Shown here piece after piece: positions 1-9,393 of a stretch of DNA of 43,580 bases (positions are counted from its first letter, which is position 1; every line of letters begins with the position of its first letter). The translations under genes and the position numbers were made by a program. The notes beneath the pieces were generated by a model. It made no database searches and was not told the DNA's origin. It worked only from the letters and a program-made list of their open reading frames with translations. Origin of the DNA: Klebsiella pneumoniae (lineage in GTDB: Bacteria; Pseudomonadota; Gammaproteobacteria; Ga0077536); NCBI GenBank assembly GCA_945862315.1, contig CAMAXW010000029.1, positions 1 to 43,580 of the forward strand, in the 5' to 3' direction.

Positions 1-1857
1 ACGACGGGATTCTGCATACGTGAAGGTGAGCTGACGCATGGCGCGGGTAATCCCCACATAACACAGCCGCCGCTCTTCTTCGAGCTGGGCCGGATCGCTC
101 ACCGAGCGCTGATGCGGGAACAGCCCTTCTTCCAAACCCACCAGAAAAACGTTGCCGAATTCCAGCCCTTTCGCCGAGTGCAAAGTCATCAGTTGCACGC
201 TGTCTTCAAACGCCGCCGCCTGCCCTTCGCCAGATTCCAGCGCGGCGTGGCTGAGAAACGCCGACACCAACGGCAGTTCTTCATCCTCTTGTGTGGGTTT
301 GAAATCCCGCGCAGCACTCACGAGTTCTTCCAGGTTTTCGATGCGGTCGAGACCCCGCTCGCCTTTCTCCTTGCGGTAGTGATCAACCAGTCCACTGCGG
401 GCCACCACCAACTCGATCACCGACCCGAGCGCGCGCCCTTCCAAGGCCGCTGCCAGCTCATCGATGAGCCGCAAAAAATTCCCCAGAGCACCCGCCGCGC
501 GGGCGCTGAGTTCGCGGTTGGTAATCAGGCGTTGCGCGGCTTCCCACAGGCTGATGCGCTCCAGACGGGCGGTCTGCCGCAAGTCTTCGAGGGTCTTATT
601 ACCAATGCCGCGCACCGGGGTATTCACAACCCGTTCGAAGGCGGGGTCGTCGCCGCGATGATTCGCCAAACGCAGATACCCCAGGGCGTCACGAATTTCG
701 GCGCGCTCGTAAAACTTAAACCCACCATGCACGCGGTAGGGAATTTCCGCCTGCCGGAGCGCGTCTTCCAAGACGCGAGATTGCGCGCTAGTGCGATAAA
801 GCAGGGCGCTTTCGTCATAACGACCACCCTGCGCGTGCCAGTCGCGCAGCCGCTCCACGCAGTAACGGGCTTCTTCTAGGTCGTTGAACGCGGCATACAA
901 ACGGATGAGATCGCCACGCTCGCCGGCAGTCCAGAGCTTCTTGCCCAAGCGGGCGGTGTTGTTGCCAATGAGCGCATTGGCGGCCTCTAGAATGCTCCCG
1001 GTGGAGCGATAATTTTGTTCCAGTCGCACGATTTCGTGACGCGGATAGTCTTGGCGAAACTGCTGCATATTCGCGACGCGTGCGCCACGCCAGCTATAAA
1101 TAGATTGGTCGTCGTCGCCCACCGCAAACACGTTGGCGCGTTCGCCAGCCACGAGCTTCAGCCACGCGTATTGAATGGCGTTGGTGTCTTGAAATTCGTC
1201 CACCAGCACTTGCTGGAAACGCTGCTGATAGTGGCGCAGTAGGCCGGGGGTGTCGCGCACGAGTTCATAGGCGCGCAGCAAAAGTTCGGCGAAATCTACC
1301 AAGCCCGTGCGCTGGCAGGTTTCTTCGTAAGCACGGTAAATGTCGACCATGGTGGCCAGCGTCGAGTCGCCCGCCGTATCGATGTGCGCGGGCCGCTCAC
1401 CTTCGTCTTTGCGGCCGTTGATGAACCACTGAGATTCCTTGGGCAGCCACTGGCTGTCGTCGAGATTCAGGCCACGGATAATGCGTCGCACCAGCTTGTG
1501 CTGGTCGTCGTTGTCCATGATCTGAAACTGCTCGGGCAGTTGCGCTTCCCGCCAGTGGGCGCGCAGCAAGCGGTGTGCGATGTTGTGAAAAGTACCGACC
1601 CACATCCCGCTGGTGGGCCGCCCCAGCAGTGACTCAATACGCCCGCGCATTTCCGCCGCCGCCTTGTTGGTGAAAGTTACCGCCAGAATCCCCGAAGGGG
1701 CCGCCAAGCCGTTCTCCAGACAGTAAGCAATGCGGTGCACCAGCACCCGCGTTTTGCCGCTGCCGGCACCGGCCAGCACGAGGGTGTGGGGGGCTACGCT
1801 GGCGACCGCCGCGCGTTGGGCCGCATTGAGCGGTCCGAGAATATCAGTGTGTTCCAT
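1..1857 (-). CDS. uvrD: DNA helicase II, UvrD/Rep family (3' end outside window)
   Basis: This is an ATP-dependent 3'-5' DNA helicase of superfamily 1A, which in known bacteria acts in nucleotide excision repair and mismatch repair. Reading from the ATG at 1857, about 619 codons lie in the window and no stop is reached, so roughly the last 100 residues of a protein of about 720 are missing at the left edge. Visible motifs are the Walker A loop GAGSGKT (residues 30-36), motif Ia around TFTNKAAAEM, the Walker B DEFQDTN segment, QSIYSWRGA (motif III), the NYRST segment (motif IV) and the late motifs TLHSAKGLEF and YVGITRA. These are ordered as in UvrD/PcrA. Rep and PcrA are close relatives, so the symbol rests on gammaproteobacterial context. 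The gene is divergent from pmbA with a 100-bp spacer. I saw no convincing SOS (LexA) box in that spacer. Confidence 0.93.
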   Translation of the reverse strand, partial: MEHTDILGPLNAAQRAAVASVAPHTLVLAGAGSGKTRVLVHRIAYCLENGLAAPSGILAVTFTNKAAAEMRGRIESLLGRPTSGMWVGTFHNIAHRLLRAHWREAQLPEQFQIMDNDDQHKLVRRIIRGLNLDDSQWLPKESQWFINGRKDEGERPAHIDTAGDSTLATMVDIYRAYEETCQRTGLVDFAELLLRAYELVRDTPGLLRHYQQRFQQVLVDEFQDTNAIQYAWLKLVAGERANVFAVGDDDQSIYSWRGARVANMQQFRQDYPRHEIVRLEQNYRSTGSILEAANALIGNNTARLGKKLWTAGERGDLIRLYAAFNDLEEARYCVERLRDWHAQGGRYDESALLYRTSAQSRVLEDALRQAEIPYRVHGGFKFYERAEIRDALGYLRLANHRGDDPAFERVVNTPVRGIGNKTLEDLRQTARLERISLWEAAQRLITNRELSARAAGALGNFLRLIDELAAALEGRALGSVIELVVARSGLVDHYRKEKGERGLDRIENLEELVSAARDFKPTQEDEELPLVSAFLSHAALESGEGQAAAFEDSVQLMTLHSAKGLEFGNVFLVGLEEGLFPHQRSVSDPAQLEEERRLCYVGITRAMRQLTFTYAESRR

Positions 1858-1957
1858 CAGCCGATTCTAACCCAGTGCCAGCCTGCCCTCGCCATGCGCA
1901 CGGCAAAGCGACCGCATCAGCTACACTGCAGGCCCCTATTTGGAAAGCGGCCACGCC

Positions 1958-3289
1958 ATGGATCAGCCACTCATCTCCAACGACTACGCGCTAGACGTCG
2001 CCGCCCTCGCCATCGCGGCCGCCCGGCGCGCAGGCTGCCAAGCAGCTGTATCTGTCAGCGCCGGCAATGGCTTGTCGATCGCCGTGCGCAACGGCGAGGT
2101 GGAAGTACTTGAACAGCAACGGGACAAAACGCTGTCCGTGACCGTGTATCAAGGGCTGCGCAAAGGCAGCGCCACCACCACCGACTTCGCACGCGCAGCG
2201 GTAGAAGACACCGTAAACGCCGCCGTGCGCATCGCCGCAGCGGCCGAGCCAGACCCGTACGCCGGGCTGGTCGACCCCGCGACACTCGCCCTGGAATATC
2301 CCGATCTCGACCTCGACCACCCGTGGTCGCTAGAGGCCGCCGACGCCATCGAACTGGCGCTGGAAGCCGAAGCGGCCGCCCGTGATGCGCATGCAGAAGT
2401 GCAGCAGGTAGATGAAGCGGCGGTGAGTCGCTATGCGGGGCTGCGGGCTTACGCCGACAGCCAAGGTTTTCGTGGCGCCTACCGCGCCACCCGCCATGGG
2501 TTGAGCTGCACCGTGGTGGGCGCGCGCGCCGGTGCGATGCAGCGCGGCTATTGGTTCACCACGGCGCGTCATGCGGCCGCACTAGAGGCGCCGGCGGATA
2601 TCGGTCGCCTCGCCACCCAACGCGCCATCGCCAAATTGGGTGCGCGCAAGATAACCACCCGCAAGGCGCCGGTGATTTTCGAAAACCGCATCGCCACGGG
2701 TCTCATCGGCCAACTGGTTGCGGCAGTGTCTGGGGGTAATCTTTATCGCGAGGCGAGCTTTTTGCGCGGGGCGGCGGGCACCCAAATTTTTCCGGACTTT
2801 TTGTCTATTGATGAGCAGCCACACGTGCCGCGTGGGCTGGGCAGCGCGCCGTTTGACAGCGAAGGGGGGAGCACCCGCGCCCGCCCCTTGGTGGCCGCCG
2901 GCGTGCTCAATGGCTATGTGCTAGATGGCTACTCGGCGCGCCGTTTAGGCTTAGCGCCCACTGGCCACGCGGGGGGCGTGCATAACCTGCGGGTGAGCGA
3001 TCAAGGGCAGGATCTGGCGGCCCTGTTGCGGCAGATGGACACCGGCCTGCTGGTCACGGATCTCATGGGCTTTGGCGTCAACCTGCTGACCGGCGACTAT
3101 TCGCGGGGCGCCAGCGGCTTCTGGGTGGAGCGCGGTGAGATTTGTTTCCCGGTGGAAGAAATCACCATTGCCGGTAATTTGCGCGACATGTTCCGCACAC
3201 TGGTGGCCAGCGGCAATGATCTGGAACGGCGCGGCAGCGTGCACTGCGGCTCGTTGTTACTCGCCCAAATGACACTCGCTGGCGATTGA
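1958..3289 (+). CDS. pmbA: Metalloprotease PmbA/TldE
   Basis: This is a TldD/PmbA-family protein of 443 residues, close to the usual length of about 450. In known bacteria PmbA (TldE) pairs with TldD in a cytoplasmic protease that matures peptides such as microcin B17 and degrades CcdA. TldD carries the zinc HExxxH motif, and PmbA is the partner without it. No HExxxH is visible here, in keeping with PmbA. Recognisable parts are the N-terminal segment with SIAVRNGEVE and the C-terminal block with GFWVERGEI and ITIAGNLRDM. The frame is open back to a TTG at 1940. I chose the ATG at 1958 because a GGAAAG Shine-Dalgarno-like sequence lies about 10 bp before it. No tldD gene is in this window. Confidence 0.93.
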   Translation: MDQPLISNDYALDVAALAIAAARRAGCQAAVSVSAGNGLSIAVRNGEVEVLEQQRDKTLSVTVYQGLRKGSATTTDFARAAVEDTVNAAVRIAAAAEPDPYAGLVDPATLALEYPDLDLDHPWSLEAADAIELALEAEAAARDAHAEVQQVDEAAVSRYAGLRAYADSQGFRGAYRATRHGLSCTVVGARAGAMQRGYWFTTARHAAALEAPADIGRLATQRAIAKLGARKITTRKAPVIFENRIATGLIGQLVAAVSGGNLYREASFLRGAAGTQIFPDFLSIDEQPHVPRGLGSAPFDSEGGSTRARPLVAAGVLNGYVLDGYSARRLGLAPTGHAGGVHNLRVSDQGQDLAALLRQMDTGLLVTDLMGFGVNLLTGDYSRGASGFWVERGEICFPVEEITIAGNLRDMFRTLVASGNDLERRGSVHCGSLLLAQMTLAGD

Positions 3290-3332
3290 ACGCCATGGGT
3301 CACCCCAACCTGCGCCCAACAACCCTAAGTCG

Positions 3333-4274
3333 ATGCCCATGACAGCCTTATCTCCCGCTGATGCCCGCGACCAAATGCAATCACTGATCGAGGCCGTGGG
3401 TCAGGTGTTGGTGGGCAAAACTCACGCCATCCAACTCGCACTGACGTGTCTGGTTGCGGGTGGCCATCTCTTGCTAGAAGACCTGCCGGGGGTCGGTAAA
3501 ACCACCTTGGCACTCGCGCTGGCGCGCTTGCTGGGACTGTCGTATCAGCGCCTCCAGTGCACCAGCGATCTGCTGCCGGCAGACGTCATCGGGGTGTCGG
3601 TCTACGACCGCCGCGACGGGTCATTTCATTTTCATGAAGGGCCGGTATTCACTCAAATCCTGTTGGCAGACGAAATCAACCGCGCCACGCCGCGTGCGCA
3701 AAGTGCCCTGCTAGAGGCGATGGAGGAGCGACAGGTCAGCGTGGAGGGGCGCACTCTGGCACTGCCCTCGCCATTCTTTGTCATCGCAACCCAGAACCCT
3801 CTAGAGCAAGTGGGTACTTACCCACTGCCTGAATCGCAGCTGGATCGTTTCTTGATGCGGGTGTCGCTGGGCTACCCGGCGCGCGGCGCGGAACGCGAAC
3901 TACTGAGGGGGCGCGACCGGCGTGAACTGCTGAGTGGATTGGCCCCCGTGCTCAACGTGGAGTCTCTCCAGCAATTGCAGGCCAGCGTGGCCACGGTGCA
4001 CGTCTCCGACCCGTGGCTGGACTATCTCCAGAACCTGCTCGCACGGACTCGCGAACTGCCCGCGCTCAGCCATGGGTTGTCGCCGCGCGCCGGCCTTGCC
4101 CTACAGAGCGCCGCGCGGGCATGGGCGCTGCTGCAGGGGCGTGGGCATGTGGTGCCAGAAGACCTCAAAGCCGTGCTCCTGGAAGTGGTGGGGCATCGCC
4201 TGCAACTGCGCAATGACGTCGGGTCACCCGCGAGTGTCGTGGCAACCCTCTTGCGTGAAGTGCCCGTGCCCTGA
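3333..4274 (+). CDS. MoxR-type AAA+ ATPase
   Basis: This is a MoxR-family AAA+ ATPase of 313 residues, a chaperone-like ATPase thought to help mature or insert partner proteins encoded beside it. The Walker A segment LPGVGKTT is at residues 51-58, Walker B (ILLADE) at 109-114, and sensor 1 (IATQNP) at 151-156. The segment PLPESQLDRF that follows is typical of the family. The gene precedes a DUF58 protein (11-bp gap) and a transglutaminase-like membrane protein (4-bp overlap). This trio is conserved in many proteobacteria, including the Pseudomonas tgpA locus. A second ATG lies two codons downstream at 3339, so the exact start is uncertain by that amount. The function as a partner of DUF58/TgpA is inferred from context. 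Confidence 0.93.
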   Translation: MPMTALSPADARDQMQSLIEAVGQVLVGKTHAIQLALTCLVAGGHLLLEDLPGVGKTTLALALARLLGLSYQRLQCTSDLLPADVIGVSVYDRRDGSFHFHEGPVFTQILLADEINRATPRAQSALLEAMEERQVSVEGRTLALPSPFFVIATQNPLEQVGTYPLPESQLDRFLMRVSLGYPARGAERELLRGRDRRELLSGLAPVLNVESLQQLQASVATVHVSDPWLDYLQNLLARTRELPALSHGLSPRAGLALQSAARAWALLQGRGHVVPEDLKAVLLEVVGHRLQLRNDVGSPASVVATLLREVPVP

Positions 4275-4285
4275 GCCCGCAAGAC

Positions 4286-5221
4286 GTGCCGCCGCCGCTG
4301 GATGTGCTGGACCGCCGCCGGGTTTACATTTTTCCCTCGCGCCCCGGCCTGTTGCTGTTTGGGGTGATCGGACTGGTGCTCATTGGCGCCACCAATTACG
4401 ACAACGCGCTCGCTTTTGTTTTGTGTTTTCTCCTGCTCGCTGTCAGTTTCTCCACGATGCTGCGCACCTGGCGCAATCTGGCCGGCTTGTCCTTGGAAAC
4501 GCGGGTCGCCCAGCCGGTCTACGCGGGCCAGCCGGCGAGCTTCGAATTAACCCTGCACGATACCCAACGCCGCGCCCGCTACAGTTTTGCCCTGCGTCGG
4601 CTGCAGCCTAAAAAGGCCCTCTGGTGGTGGCGCCCAAAGACCGACGGCCACGGCGAATGCGCGGTTATCGACACCGGGGCGGCCCCCGTGACGCTGCAGG
4701 TGCCCACCCACCAACGCGGCTGGCTGGTGCTCGGGCGGGTAGAAATTTCGAGTCGCTATCCGCTGGGCTTGTTTTACAGCTGGGCCTATTTTCGACCCGA
4801 GTTGCGCTGTTTGGTCTATCCCGTCCCAGGCGGCGCGCTGCCCTTGCCGGGTGCTGACCTCCTCGATAGCAACGCACTGGGCAGTACGGGCGCGGGCATG
4901 GACGACTTTGCCGAACTCCGCGGCTACGTTGCCGGAGATTCGCTACGGAGCGTCCACTGGAAAGCTTCGGCGCGCAGCGAGGACCTGCTGGTGAAAAAGA
5001 TGGCCGGCGGAGGTCGTGGGGATTGCTGGTTGCGCTGGCGCGACACAGCAAGCTTAGGCGACGCGGAAGCGCGAATCTCCCAGTTGGCCCGCTGGACCCT
5101 GCAGGCCGAGCTTGCCGGCCAACGCTATGGACTAGAGATTGCCGGCCTCAAACTCGCGCCAGACTGCGGCCCTAGCCAGCGCGAACGGGTGCTGCAAGCG
5201 CTGGCGTTGCTCCCCGCATGA
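4286..5221 (+). CDS. DUF58 domain protein (membrane-anchored)
   Basis: This 311-residue protein has two closely spaced hydrophobic segments near the N-terminus (about residues 19-52) and a soluble remainder carrying the DUF58 signature. The signature region includes GAGMDDFAELRGYVAGD, then SVHWKASARSEDL, around residues 200-235. DUF58 folds are related to von Willebrand A domains and are regularly encoded between moxR and tgpA. The biochemical role is not established. The start is a GTG at 4286, 11 bp after the moxR stop, with no strong ribosome binding site, which suggests translational coupling. The stop overlaps the next start codon (ATGA at 5218-5221), so the three genes are almost certainly one operon. 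Confidence 0.9.
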   Translation: MPPPLDVLDRRRVYIFPSRPGLLLFGVIGLVLIGATNYDNALAFVLCFLLLAVSFSTMLRTWRNLAGLSLETRVAQPVYAGQPASFELTLHDTQRRARYSFALRRLQPKKALWWWRPKTDGHGECAVIDTGAAPVTLQVPTHQRGWLVLGRVEISSRYPLGLFYSWAYFRPELRCLVYPVPGGALPLPGADLLDSNALGSTGAGMDDFAELRGYVAGDSLRSVHWKASARSEDLLVKKMAGGGRGDCWLRWRDTASLGDAEARISQLARWTLQAELAGQRYGLEIAGLKLAPDCGPSQRERVLQALALLPA

Positions 5222-7191
5222 ACGCCAGCCGCTCGCTCAGCCGCGCAGAATTATGGTGGGTCGTGGCTGCTGTAACGCTGGCCGTTGCGCCGCACGCCGC
5301 ACGTCTGCCGGTGGTGCTGCCGGCGTGTTTTGTCGCGTTTGCTAGCTGGAGAATGCTGGGCGCCTACGGCTGGGTGGCGTTGCCGGATGCCGCCCACCGC
5401 GTGCTGTGGTGGCTGCTGCAGGGCGTGGCGGCGCTCACCTTTGCGCTCATTTATCGCCACTACCAAGGCCAGCTAGGGCGGGACGCGGGCGTGGCCCTGC
5501 TCACCACGTTACTGGGCTTAAAGCTGGTGGAACTGCGCACCCCGCGGGATTTCTACCTCACCTGCCTGCTGACGTATTTTTTGGTCGCCACCAACTTCTT
5601 TTTTTCGCAGGCGATCCCCACCGCCCTGTATCTGCTCGGGGTGACTATTCTCACCACCGCCGCACTGGCACGCGCGAATGCGCCGCCCAGCGTGTCCGGA
5701 ACAGCCTGCGGGTGGCTCGCGGCGCGCATGGTGGCGGAAAGCATGCCGTTGATGGTCGTTTTTTTTGTCCTTTTCCCGCGGTTACCGGGACCGCTTTGGG
5801 GGGTGCCGACAGACTCCCTGGAGGCCACTACGGGATTGTCCAATGAAATGACCATCGGACGGATTGCCCGCCTGGGCACCTCCGATGAAGTGGCGTTTAG
5901 AGTGGACTTCAAGGGCGTCCAGCCGCGGGCTCGCTATTTGTACTGGCGCGGACCGGTGCTGTGGCAAACCGATGGTCGGACTTGGCGCGCCGGGCCGTTA
6001 GCGCAGCAGCAGCAGCCGCCCGCCCTCATTGCCCAAGGGACCCGCTATCGCTATGACATCTGGTTAGAGGCGCACGGGGAGCACTGGCTGCCAGCCCTGG
6101 ATGCACTGGTCTACACCAGCGCGGATGGCCACCTCGGTCGCGCCCGCGAGCTCATGGCGGCACAGTCGGTCAAACGGCGCTTACGCTATACCGTGGAATC
6201 GGCAACCGATTATTCCTTGTTGGAAATCTCCGCCGATGAGCGTGCTGCAGCCCTCGCCCTGCCCGTGGGCGCACACCCCAAAACGCGGGCGCTGGCGCAA
6301 ACTTGGCGCACGCATGACCCGGCACCGGGGGTGATCATCGACACCGCGTTGGCGCTTTTTTCGCAAGCACCCTTCACTTACACGCTCCTGCCACCCAGGC
6401 TTGATGGCGACCCTATCGATGGTTTTCTGTTTGAGACCCGCGCGGGTTTTTGCGAACATTTTGCCGCCGCTTTCGTCGTGTTAATGCGCGCCGCAGGCGT
6501 TCCCGCGCGCGTTATCACCGGCTATCAGGGCGGGGAGTACAACACCCTGAGCGACTATTTTCTGGTGCGCCAAAGCGATGCCCATGCGTGGGCTGAGGTT
6601 TATCTGGAGGCTCGCGGCTGGGTTAGGGTGGACCCCACTGCCGCGGTCGCGCCGGAACGCGTATCGCTGGGCATCGGTGCTTTTTCAGAGCGGGATGGCG
6701 CGCTGCGAATGCTCGCCGAGGATGGCGCCGCCTTCGCGATGTGGCGCGCTACCCGCCAACTTTGGGACTCAGCCAATTATCACTGGAGCCAGTGGGTGCT
6801 GGGCTATAACGTGGAACGCCAGCGCGGGCTGATGGAATCTCTGGGCTTGCAAAACCTGACCCCCAGCGCGTTGGCCGCCTGGCTCGCGGGCCTCATCAGC
6901 GTCCCGTTGGGCTTGCTCGCGCTGTTCTTGCTGTGGTCGCCGGTCCCACGCCGCACCCCGGCGGCGCGGGCATATGCCCGTTTTTGTCGGCGGCTTGCCG
7001 GTGTTGGCCTCGCCCGTGCGCCCCACGAAGGGCCGCTGGAATTTGCCGAACGCATCGCCGTGGCGCGCCCAGATCTCGCCATCAAAGCCCGCCACATCGC
7101 GGAACTCTACGCGGTAGTGCATTACGGCGATCGATCCGCCGCCCAGCGGGCGCTCACGCTGGCCGTGCGGGATTTTCGGCCACGGCGCTAA
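5218..7191 (+). CDS. tgpA: Transglutaminase-like membrane protein TgpA (DUF3488/DUF4129)
   Basis: This 657-residue inner-membrane protein has the TgpA layout. About five to six hydrophobic helices fill residues 1-195, a periplasmic transglutaminase-like core lies around 220-480, another membrane helix sits near 550-575, and a cytoplasmic DUF4129-type tail ends the protein. The cysteine-protease-like triad is intact: C412 (in GFCEHF), H456 (in DAHAWAE) and D472 (in VDPTAAV). In Pseudomonas aeruginosa the homologue TgpA (PA2873) is reported as important for viability. Its substrate is unknown, with a role at the cell envelope suggested. The gene starts inside the DUF58 stop codon (ATGA). The symbol is used because domain order and neighbours both match the Pseudomonas locus. 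Confidence 0.92.
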   Translation: MNASRSLSRAELWWVVAAVTLAVAPHAARLPVVLPACFVAFASWRMLGAYGWVALPDAAHRVLWWLLQGVAALTFALIYRHYQGQLGRDAGVALLTTLLGLKLVELRTPRDFYLTCLLTYFLVATNFFFSQAIPTALYLLGVTILTTAALARANAPPSVSGTACGWLAARMVAESMPLMVVFFVLFPRLPGPLWGVPTDSLEATTGLSNEMTIGRIARLGTSDEVAFRVDFKGVQPRARYLYWRGPVLWQTDGRTWRAGPLAQQQQPPALIAQGTRYRYDIWLEAHGEHWLPALDALVYTSADGHLGRARELMAAQSVKRRLRYTVESATDYSLLEISADERAAALALPVGAHPKTRALAQTWRTHDPAPGVIIDTALALFSQAPFTYTLLPPRLDGDPIDGFLFETRAGFCEHFAAAFVVLMRAAGVPARVITGYQGGEYNTLSDYFLVRQSDAHAWAEVYLEARGWVRVDPTAAVAPERVSLGIGAFSERDGALRMLAEDGAAFAMWRATRQLWDSANYHWSQWVLGYNVERQRGLMESLGLQNLTPSALAAWLAGLISVPLGLLALFLLWSPVPRRTPAARAYARFCRRLAGVGLARAPHEGPLEFAERIAVARPDLAIKARHIAELYAVVHYGDRSAAQRALTLAVRDFRPRR

Positions 7192-7324
7192 GTTTTGGGG
7201 ATGCTCGAAGCCGCCGAGGACCGGGCCGTGGCAAGATCTGCATTAACATCGTCCGGTAGCCCCGGGGTACCCTTACCATTGACGGGCAGGACCATCGCCC
7301 CACACTTAAGGAGGACTTTTATCC

Positions 7325-7732
7325 ATGCAATCGCTTATCCGCACGCTCGTTGGTTTGGGTCTGGGGTCGCTCTCGCTGCTCGCCGTCGCCGCGACCCCGC
7401 TGGCCTATATTGTTTTGCCCGCGGATGGGGCGGTGGTCAAAAGCCCGGTGACGGTGGTCTTTGGTTTACGCAAGCCGTGGGGCGTGGCCCCCGCGGGCGT
7501 GGCCATGGAGAAAACCGGGCATCACCATCTGCTGGTCGATGTGCCATTACCGGACCTCGGCAAACCTGTGCCGAACGACGCCCAGCACCTGCATTTTGGC
7601 GCGGGCCAGACCGAAACCACGCTAGAACTGGCGCCGGGCAAACACACCTTACAGTTGCTGTTAGGCGACTATGCCCACCTGCCGCAACAACCTCCGATAT
7701 TCTCGGAGGTCATTACGATCACGGTGGAATAG
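7325..7732 (+). CDS. Secreted DUF4399 protein
   Basis: This small exported protein of 135 residues starts with a clear signal peptide (residues 1 to about 23, ending LLAVAAT). The mature part matches the DUF4399 pattern. It contains GAVVKSPVTVVFGL, a histidine-rich segment around EKTGHHHLLVD, and a closing segment KHTLQLLLGDYAH. The function of DUF4399 is unknown. The clustered histidines hint at metal binding, which is inference only. Translation signals are strong: AAGGAGGA at 7308-7315, nine bases before the ATG, is one of the best Shine-Dalgarno sequences in the window and suggests high expression. The gene lies 133 bp after tgpA and is convergent with the DUF1330 gene, 18 bp away. Confidence 0.85.
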   Translation: MQSLIRTLVGLGLGSLSLLAVAATPLAYIVLPADGAVVKSPVTVVFGLRKPWGVAPAGVAMEKTGHHHLLVDVPLPDLGKPVPNDAQHLHFGAGQTETTLELAPGKHTLQLLLGDYAHLPQQPPIFSEVITITVE

Positions 7733-7750
7733 CGCTAGGCGGGCGGTTTT

Positions 7751-8038
7751 TTAGGCTTCTTCGATGACGACGAAGGTCACCGCCAGCGCGGCGTCGCGCA
7801 AGGGAATGAGCGCCTGATAGGCCGGTGAGTGAAACCAATCGTGCGCGGATTTGGCGTCTGGAAACTTCACGATGATCGCCGAATGTGCCGTGTGGCTGCC
7901 GGCTAACACCTCAACCACTTTGCCACGCGCCACCGGCGCACCACCAAAAGGCGCGAAAGTCGCCCCCGCCGCCGTCGCGTAGGCCGGCAATTTCTCGGCA
8001 TCGATCACCGTCGCGTGCGCAATCAGATAGGCAGCCAT
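7751..8038 (-). CDS. DUF1330 family protein
   Basis: This protein of 95 residues is the normal size for DUF1330, a dimeric alpha/beta ferredoxin-like (ABM-type) fold of unknown biochemical role. Family features visible are AAYLIAHATV at the start, the central GGAPVARGKVVEVLAG and the closing segment with IIVKFPDAKSAHDW and SPAYQALIPLR. The frame stays open upstream to 8185. The ATG at 8038 is the right start because it gives the family length and has GGAG about eight bases upstream (reading AGTATACAAA between). The gene is divergent from the CoA-transferase gene. Confidence 0.88.
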   Translation of the reverse strand: MAAYLIAHATVIDAEKLPAYATAAGATFAPFGGAPVARGKVVEVLAGSHTAHSAIIVKFPDAKSAHDWFHSPAYQALIPLRDAALAVTFVVIEEA

Positions 8039-8183
8039 TTTTGTATACTCCGTGGGTTGAAAAGGTATCAGATACACGCCACACCTTAACGGCCGCGTGG
8101 CCGCAGGGCAAACCCAAGACCACCGCACTAGGGGGTCGAGAAAAACCGCAACCGTTGGACGACCGCAGCAACCGGAGCAGTGC

Positions 8184-9383
8184 ATGAGTGGACCATTGGA
8201 TGGAATACGGATAATCGACTTAACCAGCGTCTTAATGGGCCCCTTCGCGACCCAGCTGCTCGGTGATTATGGCGCTGACGTCATTAAGGTAGAGCCGCCG
8301 ACGGGCGACACCAGCCGTGGCATCGTGCCGGCACTGCACCCCGGCATGGCGGCAGCCTTTCTGCACGTCAATCGCAACAAACGCGCGTTGGTGCTAGACC
8401 TCAAAATCCCCGCGGGGCTGGCCGCACTGTTACGCCTCATCGAAGGCGCAGACGTGCTCATTTACAACGTTAGACCACAGGCGATGGCGCGCCTCGGACT
8501 GACTTGGGAGGCAGTGTCAGCGGTCAATCCCCGGCTGATTTACGCCGGGGTTTTTGGCTATGGCCAAGCCGGCCCCTACGGTGCCAAACCCGCCTACGAC
8601 GACCTCATCCAAGGGGTGCTGGGCATTCCCTCGATGGTTGCCACCGTGGGCGACAGTATCCCCCGCTATGTGCCGGTCGCGATGATCGACCGCACGGTAG
8701 GCATGGCGGCGGTGGCGGCGGTTTCGGCCGCGCTCTATCGGCGTGAGAAATCTGGCGTGGGGCAGTCGATCGATATTCCGATGTTCGAAACCATGGTGCC
8801 CTTTGTGCTGGGCGAGCACATGTGCGGCCGAACTTACGAACCGGCGACGGGTCCAGTGGGCTATCCGCGCATGCTGGCGCGTGAGCGGGCCCCGTTTGCG
8901 ACCCGCGACGGCTATGTGTGCGTGCTTATTTATAACGACAAACATTGGCGTTCGTTCTATCGCATGCTGGGCCGCGAAGACGAACTCGCTCAAGACCCGC
9001 GCTTGCGTACCATTGGCTCGCGCACCGAGCATGTGCAGGCGCTCTACGCGATGGTGGCGGACATTCTACTGACCCGCACCACCGAGGAATGGCTGGCGCT
9101 CTTCAATAGCGCGGATATCCCGGCCATGCCGCTCAGCACGCTAGATTCTCTGATGGACGATCCCCATCTGCGCGCAATCGGCTACTTTGAGCCCATGGAA
9201 CATCCTAGCGAAGGCCCCATCTACCAAATGCGGCCCGCTGCCACGTGGTCGGAATCGCCACCGGATATTCGGCGCCTCGCCCCGCGGCTGGGCGAACACA
9301 GCGCCGAAGTTTTGCTCGAAGCTGGCTATTCCCACGCCGACATCGAGCAACTGGCCGCCGCCGGAGTAACCTTCCTAGGCTAA
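8184..9383 (+). CDS. Family III CoA-transferase (CaiB/BaiF type)
   Basis: This is a CaiB/BaiF (formyl-CoA transferase-like) enzyme of 399 residues that moves coenzyme A between carboxylic acids. The N-terminal block GPLDGIRIIDLTSVLMGPFA and ADVIKVEPPTGD is diagnostic. The catalytic aspartate should be the first Asp of AYDD (about D139), equivalent to the acylated Asp of formyl-CoA transferase. The C-terminal part with the PHLRAIGYF segment is also conserved. The frame is open further upstream, but the ATG at 8184 has GGAG ten bases before it and matches the family N-terminus. The substrate cannot be predicted from the sequence. Its neighbour, a Baeyer-Villiger-type monooxygenase ending 10 bp away on the other strand, suggests a catabolic setting. 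Confidence 0.92.
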   Translation: MSGPLDGIRIIDLTSVLMGPFATQLLGDYGADVIKVEPPTGDTSRGIVPALHPGMAAAFLHVNRNKRALVLDLKIPAGLAALLRLIEGADVLIYNVRPQAMARLGLTWEAVSAVNPRLIYAGVFGYGQAGPYGAKPAYDDLIQGVLGIPSMVATVGDSIPRYVPVAMIDRTVGMAAVAAVSAALYRREKSGVGQSIDIPMFETMVPFVLGEHMCGRTYEPATGPVGYPRMLARERAPFATRDGYVCVLIYNDKHWRSFYRMLGREDELAQDPRLRTIGSRTEHVQALYAMVADILLTRTTEEWLALFNSADIPAMPLSTLDSLMDDPHLRAIGYFEPMEHPSEGPIYQMRPAATWSESPPDIRRLAPRLGEHSAEVLLEAGYSHADIEQLAAAGVTFLG

Positions 9384-9393
9384 CGCCGAGGTG

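Noticed and set aside
7279-7307. Sigma70 promoter with TTGACG at 7279 for the DUF4399 gene
   Set aside because: The -10 at the proper distance (ACACTT) is poor, and the start point would fall inside the Shine-Dalgarno sequence.
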